From contig JAUNGU010000008.1 of assembly GCA_030524315.1 (NCBI GenBank), positions 1 to 47,695 on the forward strand: 47,695 nucleotides of DNA, given 5' to 3'. Each line of letters starts with the position of its first letter. Within the stretch, counting starts at the first letter, position 1. The notes beneath the pieces are model-generated. The model worked only from the letters and a program-made list of their open reading frames with translations. It did no database searches and was not told the DNA's origin. The stretch is from Peptococcaceae bacterium. GTDB taxonomy: Bacteria > Bacillota > Peptococcia > Peptococcales > Peptococcaceae. The position numbers were made by a program, and so were the translations under genes. Positions 8,827 to 15,687 of this stretch are shown piece after piece.

Positions 8827-9435
8827 ATGAAAAAACTCATTTGTGCCAAGGACGTCGAGGCCTGCGCCGCTCGCGGCGACAAGACGCTGGCGGTTGATGC
8901 CAATACGCTGATCACGCCATCGGCGCGCGATGCCGCAGCCGCAGCGGGCATCGACTTTTGCGAAGGAGCCGCCAGCGCTGCGAGCACAACCGCCGCAGCA
9001 GAGGACGCCATCATCGCCCGCGCCGTTGCGCTCATGCTCGAAAAGGGCCTCCTCGGCCAGCTCGCCGGGGCTTTGGGCATCGACGTGCCCTACGTTTCCG
9101 AAGGCGACGGCGCCCTCAAGCTCGTGCGTGGCCAAAGCGCCAAGACCGAGCCCCTGGCCACCGACAATCCCGCCGCCAAGGTCTGGTACAACACCCTCAT
9201 CGGCGACGGCGACGGCGCGCGCATGAGCGCCGGATTCCTCACCATCGACGCCAGCAGCTTCTCCTGGCAGGTCGCCAGCGAAGAAATCTACGTCGTCATC
9301 GAGGGCCAGCTTACTGTCGAAAAAAATGGCAAAACCTACACCGCCGTCCCCGGCGACTGCCTGCTCTTTAAGGCGGGGCAGCATTTGCGCTTTGGCGCGG
9401 CAGAGCGTGTGAAGGTCTTTTACGTTACTCAATAA
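8827..9435 (+). CDS. eutQ: EutQ-like cupin protein
   Basis: 202 residues. The N-terminal part (MKKLICAKDVE, LITPSARDAAAAAGI) is the leader segment common in EutQ proteins. The C-terminal ~110 residues form a cupin barrel (EEIYVVIEGQLTVEKNGK, GDCLLFKAGQHLRFGA). EutQ was reported to have acetate kinase activity, which would fit substrate-level phosphorylation downstream of PduL; that activity is not readable from sequence. AAAGGATGTGAAGCC precedes the ATG. Confidence 0.9.
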   Translation: MKKLICAKDVEACAARGDKTLAVDANTLITPSARDAAAAAGIDFCEGAASAASTTAAAEDAIIARAVALMLEKGLLGQLAGALGIDVPYVSEGDGALKLVRGQSAKTEPLATDNPAAKVWYNTLIGDGDGARMSAGFLTIDASSFSWQVASEEIYVVIEGQLTVEKNGKTYTAVPGDCLLFKAGQHLRFGAAERVKVFYVTQ

Positions 9436-9456
9436 TCAATATAAAGGAGGAACTCC

Positions 9457-10044
9457 ATGGAAGCATTAGGAATGATTGAAACCTATGGCCTCGTGCCAGC
9501 CATCGAAGCGGCCGACGCCATGCTCAAGGCCGCCGAGGTGCGCCTGCTTGAGCGCAGCTTTGTCAAGGGCGGGCTCGTGGCCATCACCGTCACCGGCGAT
9601 GTCGCTGCCGTCAAGGCCGCCGTCGACGCCGGTGCCGCCGCTGCCGCCCGTCTCGGCGAACGCAGCCTTGTGAGCCAGCATGTGATCCCACGTCCACACG
9701 CCGAAATCGGCGAATGCATCGTCAACCCAACGCCCCTCATCGAGCGTCACGACGATGGAGACTGTCCCAGGCGAGGCCTGAGCGAAGCAGCCCCATCCAC
9801 TGAACCAACCCCGGCTTTAGAACTGGACTGCGAGACCATCTCCAAGGAGATCCTCGACGCCGCCGCCCTTGAGCACGGCTTTGCCGCCGTGCAGGCCTTC
9901 CTCGAAGGCTGCCGTGTGACCCATCTGCGTCGCGTCTGCCGCAGCTACGAGGCGCTGGGAATCAGCGGCCGCAACATTTCCAAAGCCAACAAGGAAAAAC
10001 TGATCCAAGCACTGGCGCAGTATTACAGCGCCGACTCAGAATAA
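9457..10044 (+). CDS. BMC-H shell protein with C-terminal SAP/EutK-like extension
   Basis: 195 residues. Residues 1-90 are a canonical BMC-H domain ([20 protein letters not shown], ending VIPRPHAEI). A ~35-residue Pro/Ser/Thr linker leads to a ~60-residue helical domain containing [17 protein letters not shown] and [11 protein letters not shown]. That resembles small SAP/HeH-type or EutK-like helical nucleic-acid-binding folds, though the match is by eye only. Such tails could face the lumen or cytosol and recruit cargo or DNA. AAAGGAGGAACTCC precedes the ATG. Confidence 0.88.
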   Translation: MEALGMIETYGLVPAIEAADAMLKAAEVRLLERSFVKGGLVAITVTGDVAAVKAAVDAGAAAAARLGERSLVSQHVIPRPHAEIGECIVNPTPLIERHDDGDCPRRGLSEAAPSTEPTPALELDCETISKEILDAAALEHGFAAVQAFLEGCRVTHLRRVCRSYEALGISGRNISKANKEKLIQALAQYYSADSE

Positions 10045-10066
10045 ATAGAAGGAGGCAGTAGATCAT

Positions 10067-11743
10067 ATGGAAAACTTCGACTATGATTTACGATCTGTGC
10101 AGGAGACGAGAGATCTTGCACGCAAGGGCCAAATCGCCACCGAGCGCCTCGCCACCTACACCGATGAGCAAATCGACCGCATCATTCGCAACATGGTGCG
10201 CGTGGCCGAAGAAAACGCCGTTTCCCTGGCGCGTATGGCCGTGGAGGAAACAGGCTTCGGCAAGGTGGCCGACAAGGCCTACAAGAACCACATGGCATCG
10301 ACGCTCCTCTACGATGCCATCAAGGACATGAAGACCATTGGTGTGATTAACGAAGACCCTGTTCTCGGCACCATGGACGTCGCTGATCCTGTGGGGCTCT
10401 TGATGGGCATTGTGCCATCGACCAACCCTACATCCACAGCGATTTTCAAATCCATCATCGCCGTCAAGGCGCGCAACGCCATCGTCTTTTCGCCGCACCC
10501 ATCGGCTGCCAAGTGCACCGGTCGCGCCGCCGCCCTCATGGCGCAAGCGGCTGTCGACGCTGGCGCGCCGGAGAACACCATCGGCTGCATTTCCATGACC
10601 TCCATGGCCGCCACCGATGAGCTCATGCACAGCAAGGAAGTCAAGATGATCATCGCCACCGGTGGTCCGGGCATGGTCAAGGCCGCCTACAGCGCGGGCA
10701 AGCCAGCCCTCGGCGTCGGCGCAGGGAATTCCCCGGCCTACATCGAGCGCACCGCCAACGTCAAGCAGGCGGTCAGCAATATCATCGCCAGCAAAACCTT
10801 CGACTACGGCACGATTTGCGCCTCCGAGCAATCCATCATCTGCGAGGAATGCAACAAGGACGCCGTCGTCGCCGAGCTCAAGGCACAGGGCGCCTACTTC
10901 ATGACAGACGCCGAAACCGAGAAGGTCTGCAAGCTCCTCTTCAAAAACGGCCACGCCATGAACGCCAAGTTCGTCGGCCGTTCGCCACAGGTCATCGCCG
11001 AGGCGGCAGGCATCAGCATTCCGGCTGATACGACCGTGCTCATCGGTGCCCAGGGCGGCGTCGGTGAAGGCTATCCGCTGAGCTACGAAAAGCTCACCAC
11101 CGTCTTGGCCTTCTACGTCGTCAAGGATTGGCACGAAGCCTGCGAGCTCTTTATTGCGCTTCTGCAAAACGGCATCGGCCACACCATGAGCCTGCACACC
11201 GAGGACCGCAACGTCATCCTCGAATTCACCCGCAAGCCAGCCTCCCGCATCCTCGTCAACACTGGCGGCAGCATGGGCGGCACCGGCGGCAGCACGGGCC
11301 TTGTGCCATCCTTCACCCTCGGCTGCGGCAGCTGGGGCGGCAGCTCGACGTCGGAAAACGTCAGCCCGCTCAACCTCATCAACATCAAGAAGGTTGCCTT
11401 TGGCCAGAAAAATTGCGCCACCATGGTTGCCGATGACCCAACCTTCAACCATCCGGAGCTCGGCATTGCCGCCCCACGCGCCAGCGTCGGCACCGCTGCC
11501 TGCGCAAGCGCCCCAGCCACGAGCTGCGGCTGCTCGTCCGGCGCCCCTGTCGGCGGCTGCGCCTCGCAAGCCCCTGCTGGCGGCTGCATGAGCACCACCC
11601 CGGATCAATATCAGAACAGCGGCATTTCCTACAGCGTCGGCTGTGGCTGCGGCAGCGGCCCATCTGCCAGCGATCAGGAAATCGACGTGGAACAGCTCAA
11701 CGCCATGATCGAAGCCCTCTCCAAAGCCCTGCGAGGTGAGTAA
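10067..11743 (+). CDS. CoA-acylating acetaldehyde dehydrogenase with Cys-rich linker and encapsulation tail
   Basis: 558-residue aldehyde dehydrogenase of the EutE/PduP/CutB group. Catalytic Cys251 lies in FDYGTICASEQS, and the NAD-binding and C-terminal SENVSPLNLINIKKVAFG segments are intact. It converts acetaldehyde from CutC into acetyl-CoA. Beyond the catalytic domain (ending near residue 475) there is a ~60-residue Gly/Ser/Ala linker with seven cysteines (ATSCGCSS, VGGCAS, AGGCMS, VGCGCGSG), then a C-terminal amphipathic helix (DVEQLNAMIEALSKALRG) that looks like an encapsulation peptide. GAAGGAGG precedes ATG 10067. It is the second such dehydrogenase in the locus. Confidence 0.94.
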   Translation: MENFDYDLRSVQETRDLARKGQIATERLATYTDEQIDRIIRNMVRVAEENAVSLARMAVEETGFGKVADKAYKNHMASTLLYDAIKDMKTIGVINEDPVLGTMDVADPVGLLMGIVPSTNPTSTAIFKSIIAVKARNAIVFSPHPSAAKCTGRAAALMAQAAVDAGAPENTIGCISMTSMAATDELMHSKEVKMIIATGGPGMVKAAYSAGKPALGVGAGNSPAYIERTANVKQAVSNIIASKTFDYGTICASEQSIICEECNKDAVVAELKAQGAYFMTDAETEKVCKLLFKNGHAMNAKFVGRSPQVIAEAAGISIPADTTVLIGAQGGVGEGYPLSYEKLTTVLAFYVVKDWHEACELFIALLQNGIGHTMSLHTEDRNVILEFTRKPASRILVNTGGSMGGTGGSTGLVPSFTLGCGSWGGSSTSENVSPLNLINIKKVAFGQKNCATMVADDPTFNHPELGIAAPRASVGTAACASAPATSCGCSSGAPVGGCASQAPAGGCMSTTPDQYQNSGISYSVGCGCGSGPSASDQEIDVEQLNAMIEALSKALRGE

Positions 11744-11744
11744 G

Positions 11745-12413
11745 ATGGCCAGCAAGGAATACGAAGCCATCCTCGAAGCCCTGCTCGAAGCCGTCCAGGC
11801 CGCCAGCCAACCATCGGCAGCGCCACAGACGTCACCAGCAGCGACCGGCGCCGTACCCGTCGGCATTTCCAACCGCCACATCCACCTCTCGCAGGCAGAT
11901 CTCGACGCCCTCTTTGGCGCAGGCTACGCCCTCACGCCAATGAAGGACCTCTCCCAGCCGGGCCAATTCGCCTGCAAGGAGACCGTCACCATCTGCGGGC
12001 CAAAGGGCGCCATCGAAAAGGTTCGCGTCCTCGGCCCGGTGCGCAGCGCCACCCAGGTGGAAATTGTCGCCGGAGACAGCTTCAAGCTCGGCGTCAAGGC
12101 GCCGGTTCGCCTCTCGGGCGATCTCGCTGGCAGTCCCGGCATCACCATCGTCGGGCCAAAGGGCAGCGTCCAGCTCGCCCAGGGCGTCGTCGTCGCCCAG
12201 CGCCACATTCACATGAACCCCGCCGATGCCCAAGCCCTCGGTGTTCACGACGGACAAATCGTCAAAATCGCCGTAGAAGGGGCGCGCGGCGGCGTGTATA
12301 ATAATGTTGCCATCCGCGTCACCAACACATCCCAGCTGGAATGTCACCTCGACACCGAGGAAGCCAACGCCATGGGCGTCACCGCACAGACCAGCGTCAC
12401 CATCGTTCAGTAA
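11745..12413 (+). CDS. pduL: PduL-type phosphotransacylase
   Basis: 222-residue microcompartment phosphate acyltransferase converting acetyl-CoA to acetyl phosphate and recycling CoA inside the shell. Both metal-binding PduL half-motifs are present: GISNRHIHLSQADLDALFG and VVAQRHIHMNPADAQALG. The CoA-site SATQVEIVAGD segment is also visible. Residues 2-20 (ASKEYEAILEALLEAVQAAS) form the usual N-terminal encapsulation helix, joined by an Ala/Pro/Ser linker. I chose ATG 11745 over an in-frame GTG at 11736 because GAGGTGAG sits just upstream. It starts one base after the dehydrogenase stop. Confidence 0.95.
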   Translation: MASKEYEAILEALLEAVQAASQPSAAPQTSPAATGAVPVGISNRHIHLSQADLDALFGAGYALTPMKDLSQPGQFACKETVTICGPKGAIEKVRVLGPVRSATQVEIVAGDSFKLGVKAPVRLSGDLAGSPGITIVGPKGSVQLAQGVVVAQRHIHMNPADAQALGVHDGQIVKIAVEGARGGVYNNVAIRVTNTSQLECHLDTEEANAMGVTAQTSVTIVQ

Positions 12414-12450
12414 AAAATTTATACATATACCATTTTAGGAGGAAACAATT

Positions 12451-12729
12451 ATGACTAAGAATGAAGCACTCGGTATGATCGAAACCAAAGGCCTCGTCGG
12501 CTCCATCGAAGCAGCAGACGCCATGGTCAAAGCAGCAAACGTCACCCTCATCGGCAAAGAATTCGTCGGCGGCGGTATCGTCACCGTCATGGTCCGTGGT
12601 GACGTCGGCGCCGTCAAGGCAGCCACCGACGCAGGCGCCGCAGCCGCCCAGCGCGTCGGCGAACTCCTCTCCGTCCACGTCATCCCACGTCCACACGCAG
12701 AAGTCGAAGAAATTCTCCCACAGAAGTAA
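12451..12729 (+). CDS. Canonical hexameric shell protein (BMC-H, PduA/EutM-like)
   Basis: 92-residue major shell hexamer. It has the full BMC-H signature: [21 protein letters not shown], the pore-region [10 protein letters not shown] strand and [16 protein letters not shown], ending [19 protein letters not shown] precedes the ATG. As the last gene before a terminator, with a 37-base spacer and strong ribosome site, it is probably the most abundant facet protein. Confidence 0.96.
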   Translation: MTKNEALGMIETKGLVGSIEAADAMVKAANVTLIGKEFVGGGIVTVMVRGDVGAVKAATDAGAAAAQRVGELLSVHVIPRPHAEVEEILPQK

Positions 12730-12743
12730 TCGCTGAGATTCGC

Positions 12744-12774
12744 AAAGCAGCGCCCACAAGGGTGCTGCTTTTTT
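12744..12774 (+). terminator. Rho-independent terminator of the cut operon
   Basis: AAAGCAGCGCCC, loop ACAA, GGGTGCTGC, followed by six T. It lies 15 bases after the last shell gene. Nearly the same hairpin recurs after hepT at 13501. Confidence 0.93.
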
Positions 12775-12808
12775 AGCGCACATTTTCTTCCATCTGAGAA
12801 CGCGCGCT

Positions 12809-12816
12809 GGTATAAT
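12809..12816 (+). promoter_or_regulatory. Extended -10 promoter for mntA-hepT
   Basis: GGTATAAT is a consensus -10 with the upstream TG; the -35 (TTCCAT at 12788, 17-bp spacing) is weak. It is 44 bases upstream of mntA. Confidence 0.6.
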
Positions 12817-12859
12817 TGGAGTATCAATTTTTGTGAAGTAGCAGAGGGAGGCGTGCAAG

Positions 12860-13162
12860 ATGAATAATAATGTACTGACCCTGGCGGATATTGCTGCGCG
12901 CGTGCGGCCCATCGCCGAAAAATACCACGTTCAAGCCATCTATTTATTCGGTTCCTACGCCCGTGGCGAGGCCGATGCCACAAGCGACCTGGATTTTCTC
13001 GTCTTTGGCGGCGAGAATTTCAAGCTGACGCTAATTTTTGCCCTTGCCGAAGAGCTGCGCGCCGCCCTGAAAAAGGACGTTGACGTCTTCGAAATCCACG
13101 AAATCAACACAGACAGTGCTTTTTACGAAACCATCATGAAAGAGAGGCTCTTGGTGGCATGA
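12860..13162 (+). CDS. mntA: MntA-type minimal nucleotidyltransferase antitoxin
   Basis: 100 residues with the minimal nucleotidyltransferase signature G31-SYARGEA and the paired acidic residues D43/D45 in TSDLDFLV. In MntA/HepT systems this enzyme neutralises the HEPN toxin by adding AMP to a tyrosine near its active site. The 3' end overlaps the HEPN gene (ATGA). AGAGGGAGGCG precedes the ATG. Confidence 0.9.
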   Translation: MNNNVLTLADIAARVRPIAEKYHVQAIYLFGSYARGEADATSDLDFLVFGGENFKLTLIFALAEELRAALKKDVDVFEIHEINTDSAFYETIMKERLLVA

Positions 13163-13494
13163 GATATTCTGACGAACAGCGCATCCAAAAAATTTATGAA
13201 AACGCGACAAATCTATGGAGCTATGTTAGCGACAATCACATTCACAAAGAAGAGTTGCTGACAAACACGCCTTTGCAATGGTTGGTGACGACGCCTCTGT
13301 ACAATATCGGTGAGCATGTTTATCATTTGTCGAAGGAATACAAGGAAGCGCATGATGAGATCCCCTGGCTGATGATTGCGGGTTTGCGGCATCGTCTGGT
13401 GCATGATTATGAGGGCACGAACTGGAATATTATTGCTGATGTTGTGTTTGAAGAATTGCCAACGTTGATAGATTCACTACAAAAGATTATCTGA
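13159..13494 (+). CDS. hepT: HepT-like HEPN-domain ribonuclease toxin
   Basis: 111 residues. The HEPN catalytic motif Rx4-6H is R77-HRLV-H82, followed by D83-Y84; that tyrosine is the equivalent of the residue AMPylated by MntA partners. HEPN toxins of this group act as RNases. It is translationally coupled to mntA. The pair sits between two near-identical terminators right after the cut operon, as an independent insertion-like cassette. Confidence 0.9.
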   Translation: MRYSDEQRIQKIYENATNLWSYVSDNHIHKEELLTNTPLQWLVTTPLYNIGEHVYHLSKEYKEAHDEIPWLMIAGLRHRLVHDYEGTNWNIIADVVFEELPTLIDSLQKII

Positions 13495-13500
13495 TGATTC

Positions 13501-13528
13501 GCAGCGCCCACAAGGGTGCTGCTTTTTT
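13501..13528 (+). terminator. Rho-independent terminator after hepT
   Basis: GCAGCGCCC, loop ACAA, GGGTGCTGC and T6. It is almost identical to the cut-operon terminator at 12744, including the preceding GATTCGC. Confidence 0.92.
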
Positions 13529-13573
13529 ACGTTCATTTAACGCATGTATCATCTGGCGCTGACGTGGGGTCGC

Positions 13574-13579
13574 TATAAT
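13574..13579 (+). promoter_or_regulatory. -10 element for the PIN-PhoH gene
   Basis: Consensus TATAAT 41 bases before the start codon. No convincing -35 is seen at 16-18 bases. Confidence 0.5.
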
Positions 13580-13619
13580 GGGCGTAGGAACCTGTTGCGT
13601 GCTGAAAAGGAGCGATCTC

Positions 13620-14987
13620 ATGAAAAAAACCTATGTCCTGGATACCAATGTGCTGATTCAGAGCCCGGCGGCGCTGATGGCTTTTGAGGACAACGACATT
13701 GTGCTGGCGGTGAACGTGCTCGAGTCTCTCGATGCTCTCAAGGGTGCCGACGGCGAGCAGGGCGCCAACGCCCGCCACTGCATCCGCACCCTCGAGGCGC
13801 TGCGCCAAGCGGGGAGCCTCACCGAGGGTGTGGCCTTGGCCAGCGGCGGCACCTTGCGACTAGAGACCAACTGTGTGCATGTGCCGCTGCCCGAGGGCTT
13901 CCCCCAGGCGCGCAACGACAGCCGCCTGCTCAAGGTCTGCCTGGGCTTGGGGCGCAAGCAGCCGGTCATCCTCGTTACCAAGGACATTGTCCTGCGCATC
14001 AAGGCGCAGATGCTCGGCATCGAGGCAGAGGATTACTTCACCGAGCAGGTCTCGGAGACTGCCGATCAGTACACGGGCCGCATCCACGTCTATGTGCCCG
14101 AGGCGCGCTTTGACGCCTTTGGCGCAGAGCCCCTGGCACCAGAGGAGGTCTACCAGGTCGACGAGGGCGGCGCGCCGGTGGCGGTGGACCTCGTGACCAA
14201 CGCCTTTCTCATTCTCCACGCCGACCGCTCTCAGTCCAAAACCAAGCTCGCCCGTTTTGATGGCACCTACATTGTGCCGTTGCGCCACAAAAACAAGCGC
14301 CCCTACGGCGTCACGCCGCGCAACGTTGGCCAGATTTTCATGCAAGAGGCGCTCCTGGCCGACGCCGACGAGGCGCCGCTGGTCATTGTCAAGGGCATCG
14401 CCGGTACCGCCAAGACCTTCTACGCCCTCGCCTGCGGCCTCTCCGCCATCCTCGATGGCGACAATCCCGCCTATCGACGCATCCTCATCAGCCGCCCCAA
14501 CGTCCATTTTGACGATGACATCGGCTTCCTTCCGGGCGACGAGTCCGACAAAATCGCGCCGCTGTTGCGCCCTGCCATCGACAACCTCGAGCTCCTCGTC
14601 GACCAGAGCGACGCCGAGCGTTTTCGCAACGAGGGCGACCTCGCCGGCAAAATCGACGTCCTCTTTGATCGCGGCATCATCAGCGCCCAGGCGCTAAACT
14701 TTATCCGCGGCCGCTCCGTCAGCAAAACCTACCTCATCATCGACGAAGCCCAAAACCTCACCCCCAAGCAGGCCAAGGGCATCATCACCCGCGCCGGTCG
14801 CGGCACCAAAATCATCCTTCTCGGCGATCCCCAGCAAATCGACAATCCCCTCCTCGATCCCCGCACCAACGGCCTCAGCTACGCCGCCGAAAAAATGAAG
14901 GGCAGCCCTTACTGCTACCAGCTCACCATGGCCGACGACGAATGCGAGCGCTCCCAGCTCGCCCGCGACGCCGCCGGACGCATGTGA
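13620..14987 (+). CDS. PIN-domain PhoH-family ATPase (PhoH2/YlaK-like)
   Basis: 455 residues. Residues ~1-140 form a PIN nuclease domain (YVLDTNVLIQSP, an acidic residue in NVLESLDAL, and NDSRLL...VTKDIVLRIKA). Residues ~230-455 form a PhoH ATPase with Walker A-like GIAGTAKTF and Walker B YLIIDEAQNL, then GDPQQIDNP. PhoH2 proteins couple an RNA helicase-like ATPase to a PIN RNase. ATG 13620 is chosen because AAAAGGAG lies 8 bases upstream; an in-frame ATG at 13578 overlaps the -10 element. Confidence 0.93.
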   Translation: MKKTYVLDTNVLIQSPAALMAFEDNDIVLAVNVLESLDALKGADGEQGANARHCIRTLEALRQAGSLTEGVALASGGTLRLETNCVHVPLPEGFPQARNDSRLLKVCLGLGRKQPVILVTKDIVLRIKAQMLGIEAEDYFTEQVSETADQYTGRIHVYVPEARFDAFGAEPLAPEEVYQVDEGGAPVAVDLVTNAFLILHADRSQSKTKLARFDGTYIVPLRHKNKRPYGVTPRNVGQIFMQEALLADADEAPLVIVKGIAGTAKTFYALACGLSAILDGDNPAYRRILISRPNVHFDDDIGFLPGDESDKIAPLLRPAIDNLELLVDQSDAERFRNEGDLAGKIDVLFDRGIISAQALNFIRGRSVSKTYLIIDEAQNLTPKQAKGIITRAGRGTKIILLGDPQQIDNPLLDPRTNGLSYAAEKMKGSPYCYQLTMADDECERSQLARDAAGRM

Positions 14988-15008
14988 GCGCTTCTGCACA
15001 AGCGCAAA

Positions 15009-15038
15009 AAAATGGCACCTCGCGAAAGGTGCCATTTT
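15009..15038. terminator. Bidirectional terminator hairpin
   Basis: AAATGGCACCT, loop CGCGAA, AGGTGCCATTTT, with A-rich and T-rich flanks. It ends the PIN-PhoH gene and could also serve the minus strand. Confidence 0.88.
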
Positions 15039-15047
15039 GTGTGTATG

Positions 15048-15072
15048 AAAAAGGGAATCCCGCAGGATTCCC
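15048..15072 (-). terminator. Terminator for the minus-strand small gene
   Basis: Read on the minus strand: GGGAATCC, loop TGCG, GGATTCCC, then TTTTT. It lies 50 bases past the stop of the 15123-15350 gene. Confidence 0.75.
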
Positions 15073-15122
15073 TCCGGTCTCAGTCCTCGCGAGTATCTGA
15101 AACCTGATCACTGCTTTATATT

Positions 15123-15350
15123 TTAGAACCGATGTTGCTTCTTTGCAAGAAGTTTTTTCCCTTCAAAATATCGCGTGAAAATAGCATCGATTTCCTTTTG
15201 ATCTGTAACGAGATTGATATCTGGCAAAGTGTAGCCCGATGCCTTTCGCTCTTCTGACTCACGGAAAGCGTCGTCAAGGGAATCAGCAAACATTTTCACG
15301 GATTCAGGAGATGAAACAACAAAATTATGTTCAATACTGGATGTTGCCAT
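15123..15350 (-). CDS. Small orphan protein, antitoxin-like, function unknown
   Basis: 75 residues beginning MATSSIEHNFVVSSPESVKM. I do not recognise a named family. The beta-strand start, helical middle (FADSLDDAFRESEERK) and charged C-terminal tail ending GKKLLAKKQHRF recall small antitoxin-like proteins of Bacillota, but no toxin partner is adjacent. The start is supported by AGGAGGGA 8 bases upstream and a strong promoter at 15397-15425; the longer open frame upstream is not used. Confidence 0.75.
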   Translation of the reverse strand: MATSSIEHNFVVSSPESVKMFADSLDDAFRESEERKASGYTLPDINLVTDQKEIDAIFTRYFEGKKLLAKKQHRF

Positions 15351-15396
15351 AAAAAATCCCTCCTGATATAAATCGATTACAAAGTCTTCATAGAAA

Positions 15397-15425
15397 ATAA
15401 TAACATAAAAGTAGATGTCTTTCAA
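15397..15425 (-). promoter_or_regulatory. Promoter of the minus-strand small gene
   Basis: On the minus strand: TTGAAA, 17 bases, TATTAT with an upstream TG (extended -10). It is 47 bases before the start codon. Confidence 0.8.
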
Positions 15426-15503
15426 CATTTGCAATCGCCCCGCGCCTGCCAGCGAAAAATTCTCATGGCGCGAAAATTTTCGGCTGAATGTCAGGAGGCT
15501 GTC

Positions 15504-15543
15504 ATTTATTTGCAGGGTTTTCTCGAAAAAGCTGCAAATAAAT
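15504..15543. repeat. Perfect 12-bp inverted repeat at the pilin promoter
   Basis: ATTTATTTGCAG (15504-15515) and CTGCAAATAAAT (15532-15543) with a 16-base spacer. The right arm touches the -35 of the pilin promoter, so it could be an operator; no T tract follows that would make it a terminator. The rest of the 15351-15687 gap holds the two promoters and no gene. Confidence 0.7.
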
Positions 15544-15571
15544 TGAAATAGACGCGTTAATCTAGTATAAT
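15543..15571 (+). promoter_or_regulatory. Promoter of the pilin-like gene
   Basis: TTGAAA, 17 bases, TATAAT: near-consensus sigma-A promoter. It leaves a ~110-base leader before the start at 15688. Confidence 0.85.
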
Positions 15572-15687
15572 ATTTATAATTATAGAAATGATTTTTCAAC
15601 TTGAGAAAAATCGCTGGATAGCGGGTAGCCGCGATGTTTGTATGTCGGCCGCCAGCGCTGACGTACACCAAAGGAGATGAAAAGGTT

